A DNA stretch of 64,000 nucleotides, from the NCBI RefSeq assembly GCF_007970185.1, contig NZ_CP042431.1:3596001-3660000 (forward strand), written 5' to 3'. Positions 10,052 through 17,484 of this stretch are shown one piece after another. Position numbers and translations under genes: made by a program. The notes under the pieces were generated by a model, which was not told where the DNA came from, ran no database searches, and saw only the letters and a program-made list of their open reading frames with translations. The DNA is from Pseudobacter ginsenosidimutans. GTDB lineage: Bacteria; Bacteroidota; Bacteroidia; Chitinophagales; Chitinophagaceae. How positions within the stretch are numbered: the first letter of the stretch is position 1; every line of letters starts with the position of its first letter.

Positions 10052-10199
10052 AAATTGCAATGTTTGGTTTAGAAAATGGTATCAGTCTATTCGATCAACC
10101 AGACAAATTCTGCCGGGAGTGTTCCAACCACTTCCGGTTTTTTGTTGGATGACCGTGTCATTTCATTTTCACGGCTATAACTTCGTTGATATATTACTG

Positions 10200-11396
10200 T
10201 TAGGGCATGATCACCAGCTTCCTGTTTTCCATCCGGAAGTGGAGACCAAAACCTTTCAGGGCAGCAAGTACTGTTGAGAGATCGAGCTTTCTGCTCATTT
10301 TGCCGAAGAAGTGAACATCGGGCACATTGCCTTCATATACTACTTCTATATCGTACCATCTTACCAGTTGACGCATCATTTCTTTCAGGTCTGTTCCTTC
10401 GAAATTGAAGAGCCCGTTCTTCCAGGCCATCACTTTACTGAGGTCAGGATTTTTGACCAGTTCGAACTGATCATCCTTCAACTGCGCCTGTTGCCCGGGT
10501 TGCAACAACAGCTTGTCTGATGTTGTTACTGAATTCGCACCTGAAACGCGAATGCGTCCGTTCAGCAGGGTGGTACTGATCTGTGGTTCGTCTGCATAGG
10601 CATTCACATTGAAACTGGTGCCCAGCACTTCCACTTCGGCCTTGTTGTTTATATTGATGAGGAAAGGTTTGCTTTTGTTGACGGCCACTTCAAAATAAGC
10701 TTCACCCTGTATTTCAACCCGGCGTTCTTTCTCCGCGAATGCAACAGGATAACGGATGGAACTGGCTGCATTGAGCCATACCCTGGTGCCATCAGGTAAT
10801 TGCAGCCTGAACTGACGACCCTTGGGGGTACTCATGGAATTGTAAGAAGGATTGTTGGAGGATTGCCCTTTTCCATAATTCAATTCACCATTTTGTAATA
10901 CTACTTCCACGCCGCTTTGGTTAGACACAAAACCATTCACGATACTGTCCAGCAAAATGGTGGTTCCATCTGCCAGCGTAAGGATGGCTCCTTCCTGCCC
11001 GGGGCCGATAGGAGTTGTGGCCACGATTGGTGCAGATGCCGTTGTTTCCCTGGAATTGATGCTCCATAACCAGGCGCCGGCGCCCAATAGCACAGCAACA
11101 GAAGCGGCTACCAGCCAGCGTTTTCGGATACTTCGCACAGGAACTGACTCCGGTATTGCTGCCAATGTTGGTCTGCCTGCCAGTACTTTTTCATAGAGGA
11201 TCTCCCAATTGGGATCCTGAGCTTTCGACTGCTGGGATGTCTGCTGTTCCAGCAGCTGCGTTACCAATGCATCGAAAGGAGCTGCATTGCTGGTATTGGC
11301 CATCCATTCGGTCAGTTCGGCCAGCTCTGCTTCCGTAGCGGTGCGTTGGGAATAGCGGGTCAACAATTGTACTATGCGGTCCTGCGGTGTTTCCAT
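10200..11396 (-). CDS. FecR family anti-sigma regulator
   Basis: A 398-residue FecR-type protein. The N-terminal ~85 residues are cytoplasmic, with the typical 'RYSQRTATEAELAELTEWM' helix. One membrane span (RWLVAASVAVLLGAGAWLW) is followed by the periplasmic FecR domain ('TPKGRQFRLQLPDGTRVWLNAASSI', 'GEAYFEVAVNKSKPFLI', 'VLGTSFNVNAY') and a C-terminal DUF4974 domain ('FEGTDLKEMMRQLVRWYDIEVVYEG'). FecR receives the signal from the STN domain of the loaded SusC and releases or activates the cognate ECF sigma factor. It lies 71 bp after the sigma gene and ~150 bp before susC, the usual sigma-FecR-SusC-SusD order. Confidence 0.95.
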   Translation of the reverse strand: METPQDRIVQLLTRYSQRTATEAELAELTEWMANTSNAAPFDALVTQLLEQQTSQQSKAQDPNWEILYEKVLAGRPTLAAIPESVPVRSIRKRWLVAASVAVLLGAGAWLWSINSRETTASAPIVATTPIGPGQEGAILTLADGTTILLDSIVNGFVSNQSGVEVVLQNGELNYGKGQSSNNPSYNSMSTPKGRQFRLQLPDGTRVWLNAASSIRYPVAFAEKERRVEIQGEAYFEVAVNKSKPFLININNKAEVEVLGTSFNVNAYADEPQISTTLLNGRIRVSGANSVTTSDKLLLQPGQQAQLKDDQFELVKNPDLSKVMAWKNGLFNFEGTDLKEMMRQLVRWYDIEVVYEGNVPDVHFFGKMSRKLDLSTVLAALKGFGLHFRMENRKLVIMP

Positions 11397-11467
11397 AATC
11401 TGTCTATAGGTAAATGCAAAAGGAGAAAAGATGTACTATGAAAAAAGGAAAATATTTTCCTGGGACC

Positions 11468-12061
11468 TTATTTCAAGAAAAGGAAGGAAAACAATACCAC
11501 AGGATGGATACCTGGGTGATGCTCCCTGAGTACGCGCATCCCTTCCGCCAGCAGGTTCCTGACGGTATTGGGAGAAATGCCCAATTGTTCTGCAGCTTCC
11601 TTCCTGCTCAGACCTTCCTGGCGGACCAGTTTGAATACTTTCAACTGTGCTGGCGTGAGGTGTTTGAGTGACTCTTCGATCAGGGCCAGCTGCGCTTCCT
11701 GCCTGAGCTTGTTGTTCAGACCTTCATCAGAGCCCTGCTGCTCATAATATTGTATGATCGATCCCTGAACCCTGCGCTGGTTGGCCACATATCTGTAATA
11801 ACCGAACAATACGTTCTGGAATATTTTGTAGAGATAACCTTTCGGAAATTGAAGATCGCGGAGGTATTCCCGCTTTTCCCAGATGCGGATGAAAGTTTCC
11901 TGCACTACTTCTTCCGATACATCCCGGGAGCCTGTCAACTGGAGGCAGGTATGGAAAAATGGACCGCGGTATTGCTCAAAGAGTTGACCGAACGCCTGTT
12001 CGTCTCCTTCCGCAACCCGCAATAGCAGCTCAGCTTCCTCGTATGGTAGTTGTGTGGACAA
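11468..12061 (-). CDS. ECF-type RNA polymerase sigma-70 factor
   Basis: A 197-residue ECF sigma factor. Region 2 contains 'DVSEEVVQETFIRIWEKREYL'; region 4 is a helix-turn-helix 'EGLSRKEAAEQLGISPNTVRNLL'. The first codon appears to be TTG at 12059-12061: an in-frame TAA lies two codons upstream, and no ATG occurs before region 2 is under way. The protein would direct RNA polymerase to the susC promoter when FecR signals. No long intergenic partner is shared, since the divergent PepSY gene starts ~450 bp away. Family is certain; the target promoter is inferred from adjacency. Confidence 0.94.
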   Translation of the reverse strand: MSTQLPYEEAELLLRVAEGDEQAFGQLFEQYRGPFFHTCLQLTGSRDVSEEVVQETFIRIWEKREYLRDLQFPKGYLYKIFQNVLFGYYRYVANQRRVQGSIIQYYEQQGSDEGLNNKLRQEAQLALIEESLKHLTPAQLKVFKLVRQEGLSRKEAAEQLGISPNTVRNLLAEGMRVLREHHPGIHPVVLFSFLFLK

Positions 12062-12515
12062 TGCTTACTAATAAAAGCCTGAACGTAAAAATATCGAAAA
12101 ATGATACGTCACCGGCAGCCGGAGTGAAATTGTACAATCGAAAAAGGAACAGCCAGTCACCGGAAAAGATTTTCGCTGCACCGTTAAAGACAGACCTTAA
12201 TGGATCAGAAGAATGAAATACGGGAAACTGGTCCAATGAGAGAAATATATAACAGGAATCAGCAGCCGAAAAGTCAGCAACCATGTTTATTGTTTTTTGT
12301 CACAAAACCGTCAGGAATAATTGTTGGAACAATATACCAGTCAGGCACATGTGTAATGCTCACATTTCTTCTTCTTATTTCTGATCTCGCAATGCATTGT
12401 TTCCGATCTCGCAACGCTGCGGTGACGCGAAGGACTAATTTCGCAGCATCAAAAACAGACCATGCAGGTTACACAACGCCAATTGTGGTTTTTGATATTA
12501 CAATCTGTTCGAATT
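12062..12515. other. 454-bp divergent intergenic region with a direct repeat
   Basis: This gap separates the minus-strand sigma gene from the plus-strand PepSY gene and should carry both promoters. No convincing gene is seen; the frames that open here have no recognisable protein character. The one clear structure is the direct repeat GATCTCGCAA at 12383-12392 and 12405-12414, spaced 22 bp start to start (about two helical turns). A TAATTTCG at 12435-12442 is near the -7 consensus TAnnTTTG, but no convincing -33 element pairs with it. Confidence 0.5.
12383..12414. repeat. Direct repeat GATCTCGCAA, 22-bp spacing
   Basis: Two identical 10-mers on the same strand ~105-130 bp upstream of the PepSY gene start. 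The spacing of two helical turns would suit a dimeric or tandem-bound regulator of the iron-type locus. No cognate regulator is identifiable nearby, so an operator role is only a suggestion. Confidence 0.4.
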
Positions 12516-13766
12516 ATGATCAAAGCCAAAACTCCGCTTAAGGCTAAAAAAAGCAACAGGAGTATTTTCTATCGTGTATCTGCCTGGTTGCACCTATGGC
12601 TGGGCCTTATCACCGGACTGATAATGCTGGTGGTTTGTCTCACTGCCTGCATCTGGGTTTTCAATGATGAGATCACTGCCCTGATGGAGCCCGAAACAAA
12701 GGTGGCCAAACAATCAGCTCCCGTGATCCCTCCCTCCGAACTGATCCGCATCGCAGACTCGATAGTTCCCGGCAAGAAACCGAATTACGCCACTTATCAA
12801 CAGGGGCGAGCCATTTATCTCGCACTCGGTGAAGGGCGCAGAGGCAATACCGTATTACGCGTGAACCCTTATTCCGGGCAAGTGATCAGTGTAAAAGAAA
12901 AGAAAGCAGGCGAAACGGATTTCTTCCGCTTTATTTTGAACGGACATCGGTTTCTCTGGCTGCCCTATGAAATAGGAAGGCCCATCGTCAATTATGGCAC
13001 GCTCCTCTTCGTTATATTACTTATTACAGGAATGGTACTGTGGTGGCCGAGAAAATGGACCAAAGCCACGCGCGACCAAAGCTTCAAAGTAAAGTGGAAA
13101 GCCAGTTTCAAAAGAGTGAACTACGACCTGCATAATGTTTTCGGATTCTACTCCCTGCTCTTCCTGCTCGCCATTGCGCTTACCGGGATGGTGTATGGCA
13201 TCAAATGGTACAGCAATGGATTGTACTGGGTTACTTCAGGAGCACAATCGCTCCCTGAATTCAAAAGGGTGAAATCGGATTCACTGCAGGCCGGTAAATT
13301 CTTTACCCCGCAGGAAGTGATGAATAATTGCTGGAACCAGGTGAGCAACCAGCATCCAGAAGCGGAAGGATTCTATTATGCATTTGCCGATACTTCAAAG
13401 GCAACATCCGCCATCAATATCACCATCTATCCAACGGCGGGTAAATATTACAATAACAGGAGTTTTGTGTTCGACCAGCACACGGGAAAACAACTGAAAG
13501 GAAACCCCGTGTATGAAACACCGTATGAAGAGGCGGCTTTCGGCGCCAAACTGCGCAGGATGAATTATGATATCCATGTTGGTTCAATCCTGGGATTTCC
13601 GGGAAAGATCATGGCCTTCTTTGCTGCATTGATCGGCGCCAGCCTGCCGGTGACGGGCTTCCTCGTATGGTGGGGAAAAAGGAAAAAGAAGAATTCGAAA
13701 AACGCGAAAACGAATAAAGTAAACAAAACACTGATCCAGCCGCAGGTAGTGACGGCTGACATATAA
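12516..13766 (+). CDS. PepSY-associated membrane protein (iron/siderophore-type reductase family)
   Basis: A 416-residue inner membrane protein from the ATG at 12516. The frame opens 18 codons earlier, but the chosen Met begins the normal basic N-terminus MIKAKTPLKAKK. Four hydrophobic segments are visible: 'LHLWLGLITGLIMLVVCL', 'YGTLLFVILLITGMVLWW', 'LHNVFGFYSLLFLLAIALTGM' and 'IMAFFAALIGASLPVTGFLVWW', with a periplasmic PepSY-type loop after the first. Histidines at the membrane edges (HLW, LHN, DIHVG) are the kind that bind heme in PepSY_TM/PiuB/FsrB-like reductases. Its neighbours, a TonB receptor and a DUF4374 protein, fit ferric-siderophore uptake and reduction. Substrate and reductase activity are inferred. 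Confidence 0.88.
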   Translation: MIKAKTPLKAKKSNRSIFYRVSAWLHLWLGLITGLIMLVVCLTACIWVFNDEITALMEPETKVAKQSAPVIPPSELIRIADSIVPGKKPNYATYQQGRAIYLALGEGRRGNTVLRVNPYSGQVISVKEKKAGETDFFRFILNGHRFLWLPYEIGRPIVNYGTLLFVILLITGMVLWWPRKWTKATRDQSFKVKWKASFKRVNYDLHNVFGFYSLLFLLAIALTGMVYGIKWYSNGLYWVTSGAQSLPEFKRVKSDSLQAGKFFTPQEVMNNCWNQVSNQHPEAEGFYYAFADTSKATSAINITIYPTAGKYYNNRSFVFDQHTGKQLKGNPVYETPYEEAAFGAKLRRMNYDIHVGSILGFPGKIMAFFAALIGASLPVTGFLVWWGKRKKKNSKNAKTNKVNKTLIQPQVVTADI

Positions 13767-13768
13767 AA

Positions 13769-13827
13769 AAAAAGCGAGCCGCACAGCGCCAACTGTACGG
13801 CTCATCCACCTTGCGGTGGAGCTTTTT
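13769..13827 (+). terminator. Three-way-junction hairpin element / likely terminator between PepSY and TonB receptor genes
   Basis: Starting 3 bp after the PepSY stop, the RNA can fold into three helices. P1 is AAAAAGC (13769-13775) with GCTTTTT (13821-13827). P2 is GAGCCG (13776-13781) plus ACAG (13783-13786), pairing with CTGT (13793-13796) and CGGCTC (13798-13803). P3 is TCCACC (13805-13810) with GGTGGA (13815-13820) around loop TTGC. Only one base (A13804) is unpaired at the junction. The A-run before and T-run after allow termination on either strand. The 3' end is 23 bp before the receptor ATG, so it could also attenuate that gene. Confidence 0.65.
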
Positions 13828-13850
13828 AAATCTGTTCAATTTATCAAGCA

Positions 13851-16009
13851 ATGCAATTTAGAAAAATTTTGCTTCAGTCATCTTTTTGCCTGACCGCAAT
13901 CCCTGCATTTTCACAGGACCAGGATTCCACCAAAGCAAAAGCGCTCGAAAAGGTAACGGTGGTGGGCCGTTCAGCCACTCAGTTGGTGAACCGCCAGGCT
14001 TACAACGTTACAGCCATCGATGCAAAAAAACTGTACAATTCCACGCTCGATCTGGCGCATGCATTGGATCGTGTGTCTGGTGTAAGGGTCAGGGAAACCG
14101 GTGGTGTAGGCTCTTCCATCAATTTTGCCATCAACGGATTTTCGGGTAACCAGGTCCGTTTCTTCCTGGATGGTATTCCCATGGACAATTTCGGTTCCTC
14201 TTTTCAGCTCAATAATATTCCCATCAATTTTGCGGAAAGGGTGGAAGTATACAAAGGCGTTGTACCTATCTGGCTGGGATCGGATGCACTCGGCGGCGCC
14301 GTGAACATCGTTACAGGCAGCAAACACAGGAACTATGTGGATGTTTCCTATTCCTATGGCTCCTTCAATACACATCGCAGCGCCATCAATGCCGCCTTCA
14401 CTTCCCAAAAAGGATTCACAGTTCAGGTGAATGCCTTCCAGAATTATTCCGACAATAATTATAAGGTAACCCTGGATGTTTCGGATATCCATACGGGTAA
14501 GTACTCACCCAATACCACAGTACGGAGATTCCATGATACATATCATAATGAAACCCTGATCACCAATATCGGTTTCGTTGATAAGCCCTGGGCAGATAAA
14601 CTTCTGCTGGGCATCAGTCTGGGTAAGAATTACAGGGAAATGCAAACCGGAGCCCGCATGGTATCTGTGTTCGGTGCCTGGCATAGAAGAGGGAATATGG
14701 TGATGCCCACTTTGAAATACCAGAAGAAAAACCTCTTTGTAAAAGGACTGGACCTTACATTCAATGCAAACTATAATCTGGGCAAGGAACAGAATATCGA
14801 TACGGCTTTCAGAAGATACGACTGGTACGGCAATTATAAACAATACGAAGGCCAGGGAAGTGAAAGGAGCCGCACCATGTACAAATATGGGAACAATACA
14901 GGCCTGGCTACAGCCACTTTCAATTACCGGATCAACGATCATCAATCGGTGTCGCTCAACAATGTGTTCACCACTTTCAGCCGGGAAGGCAGCGATGAAT
15001 TGTATCCGGATGAGAAAAGATATGAGATCCCACAAAAGTCCATCAAGAATATCCTGGGGCTCGGCTACAAATATGAGGTCACCGATAAATGGAGCGCTAC
15101 CGTGTTCGGTAAATATTTGATGCAGGAAGCCAAAACGGATATCTCTTACAATCCCACCGGAAACTGGGGGATGTGGCTTACAGGAAACTCAGGAATACTG
15201 TCAACAATTTCGGATACGGCGTTGCAGGCAGTTACTTTATTCACCCGGAACTGCAACTCAAATTCTCCTATGAGAAGAGCAACCGTTTACCGGAGAACGA
15301 AGAAATGTTCGGGGACGAAGTGAACCAGCAAAGCAATTTCAGTCTCAGGCCAGAGATCAGCGATAACCTGAATCTTGGCGCCAGCTACGGATTCAATATC
15401 AAAAAAGATCACCGCTTCCTGGTGTCAGGTTCTGCCATCTACCGTTTTGCGCGGGATTTTATCTATTTCCTCTACAATGCCAACCAGGCCAAACTTACAA
15501 CAGACAACCTGGATGGCGTGTCAAATATTGGTGGTGAAGCAGAGCTTCGCTATTCCTATAAATCATTCATTACAGGTGGTGTCAACCTGACCTACCAGCA
15601 TATCGTGAACCTGCAAAAGCTCGATCCAAAAACTGGCGCACCCAGTGTTGTATACAAAGACGTGATGCCTAATCTTCCATACTTATATGGTAACGCAGAT
15701 GCCAGCATCTTTTTCAGGAATCTTGTGGGTAAGGATGATCAGCTCAGTTTCGGTTACAACCTGCTCTATGTAAATACCTTCTGGCTCTACTGGCCAAGCC
15801 AGGGCGGAAGAACGGCTACCGATGAAAAAAGACAGGTTCCCCGGCAGATCTCCCACGATGTGAATATTGTGTATGCCATGAAGAGCGGGCGCTACAATAT
15901 TGCCCTGGAATGCAGGAATATCAACGATGCGCAACTATACGACAATTTCAGCCTCCAAAAGCCCAGCCGGAGCTTCAATATCAAATTCAGATACTTCTAC
16001 GCCAAATAA
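13851..16009 (+). pseudogene. TonB-dependent receptor, frameshifted at a G5 run (siderophore/iron type)
   Basis: Two overlapping frames together make one ~718-residue receptor. Frame one (13851-15323) carries the signal peptide, plug ('LDRVSGVRVRETGG', 'QVRFFLDGIPMDNFG', 'VYKGVVPIWLGSDALGGAVNIVTG') and the first half of the barrel. The barrel then continues without loss in a second frame ('GDVAYRKLRNTVNNFGYG...') to the terminal 'FNIKFRYFYAK' at 16009. The switch falls at the GGGGG tract at 15166-15170: a sixth G would restore NWGDVAYRK. As given, the first frame reads ~50 out-of-frame residues and stops. This may be a true null allele, a phase-variable tract or a homopolymer sequencing error. 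Neighbours point to iron uptake. Confidence 0.85.
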
Positions 16010-16038
16010 ATATTCACCAATCAATAATTCATTGAATA

Positions 16039-17280
16039 ATGAGAAAGTACAACCAGTATTTTTCTGCGCTTTCCCTTGCAGCTATTTTGTTTGCTTCCTG
16101 TGATAAGGATGATAACAACAATCCTGAACCCGTTGATCCGACAGTTGAAAGCAAGTATATCGTAGCCGTTACGCCGGCTGCCCTTACTAACGTAGCCGAT
16201 TACCTGCTTACTGCAGATAACCTCGATGCCGGAACCATCTCCACTACCGGAAATGGCGTGGAGCAGGACGGAACTTATCGTTACTACGTAACACACAATG
16301 GAAAATTCTTCAGCATGCTCTACGGACAGGGCAATCCCGGCGCTGTAACAGCTTATGATCTCGCAACAGGAAAACTGAACAAGCTCACCAATTTCCAGAC
16401 GGAAACTGTACAGGCTTTTGCGCCTGCTGACAAAGATATCCTGATGTTCAAAATACCACGCAGCCAGACAGGCGGTAACAATGCTCTCTGGTATCGTGTG
16501 AGCACAGAGAAACTGGAAATCGTTGGGGAAGGTCAGACAGATATCGTGTCCATGGCCAGCAATGGCGAACGCGCCCATTTCACCTGGCTGAAACAGGTAG
16601 GTAACAAAGTGTATGCTCCTTACATGAGCATCAAAGGATGCTGCAGTGATAACTTTGGTACAGCCTATCCTGACAGTGCCTGGATCGCCGTATTCTCTTA
16701 TCCTTCCATGACACTGGAGAAAGTGATCAAAGACAACAGGACCAGCTTTATCGGCCGTTACTTCACAGACGGACTGGAAGTGGTGGAGAACGGTGATGTA
16801 TATGCGTTCAGCTCGGGTGTTGCCACCAATGTTGGTGTATATACGTCTACCAAACATTCTGCCATCACCCGCCTGAAATCAGGCATTACAGAATTCGATC
16901 AGACCTATCTGTTCGATATCGAGACTGCATCCGGCGGATGGTACCTCACCAATAAACTGTATGTAGGCAATAATACTTTCATCCTCAGCATGGCTAAGGA
17001 CAAGGGCGCTTATGCCATTGGTAATCGTTTCGCCATTGTGAACGTGGTGGATAAAACCTTCAAATGGGTGGAAGGAACGCCTGATCCTAAAGACATCGCA
17101 GATGTTACCACAACCAATTTTGCGCCGATGGATAACAAAACAGGTTATATAGGTATCTCCCTCAACGATGGCAAGAGTGCTGTGTACAAGTTCGACGCCA
17201 GCACCGCCACTGCGGTAAAAGGGTTGAACGTAGAAGGTGGAGGCATCACGGCTATACAGAAATTGTCAAAGAGTAAATAA
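16039..17280 (+). CDS. DUF4374 domain-containing lipoprotein
   Basis: A 413-residue lipoprotein (lipobox FASC, Cys21, followed by an acidic linker DKDDNNNPEPVDP). The rest is beta-rich with propeller-like repeats ('SKYIVAVTPA', 'GTYRYYVTHNGKFFSMLYGQGNPGA', 'YDLATGKLNKL'), matching the DUF4374 family. These proteins are routinely encoded beside TonB receptors and PepSY proteins in Bacteroidota iron loci and probably bind ligand at the outer membrane; no activity is established. It starts 29 bp after the frameshifted receptor. A strong terminator at 17314-17346 ends the unit. Confidence 0.88.
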   Translation: MRKYNQYFSALSLAAILFASCDKDDNNNPEPVDPTVESKYIVAVTPAALTNVADYLLTADNLDAGTISTTGNGVEQDGTYRYYVTHNGKFFSMLYGQGNPGAVTAYDLATGKLNKLTNFQTETVQAFAPADKDILMFKIPRSQTGGNNALWYRVSTEKLEIVGEGQTDIVSMASNGERAHFTWLKQVGNKVYAPYMSIKGCCSDNFGTAYPDSAWIAVFSYPSMTLEKVIKDNRTSFIGRYFTDGLEVVENGDVYAFSSGVATNVGVYTSTKHSAITRLKSGITEFDQTYLFDIETASGGWYLTNKLYVGNNTFILSMAKDKGAYAIGNRFAIVNVVDKTFKWVEGTPDPKDIADVTTTNFAPMDNKTGYIGISLNDGKSAVYKFDASTATAVKGLNVEGGGITAIQKLSKSK

Positions 17281-17313
17281 GAATTGAACTTTGCAGTATC
17301 ACCTATACATGAG

Positions 17314-17346
17314 GCCGCCCTGGAAACGGGGCGGCATTTTGTTTTT
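17314..17346 (+). terminator. Rho-independent terminator after the DUF4374 gene
   Basis: GCCGCCC (17314-17320) pairs with GGGCGGC (17329-17335), followed by ATTTTGTTTTTT. It lies 34 bp after the DUF4374 stop and separates the iron-type locus from the peptidase gene. Confidence 0.8.
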
Positions 17347-17484
17347 TGCGGATATCCGTTGCGGTCATTTTGCTGTCTGCATTACGTAAAAGGCGTTATA
17401 AGTGGATAGCCGGTGGGAGGTTCTTTGTTTTTCAACGTCTCAATGAACGAACTTCACACACTTTAAAAAATCGCCCCAATAAGC

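Noticed and set aside
12200-12541. 113-residue plus-strand frame in the divergent gap
   Set aside because: Overlaps the PepSY start, has no recognisable fold and no good spacing; more likely regulatory DNA.
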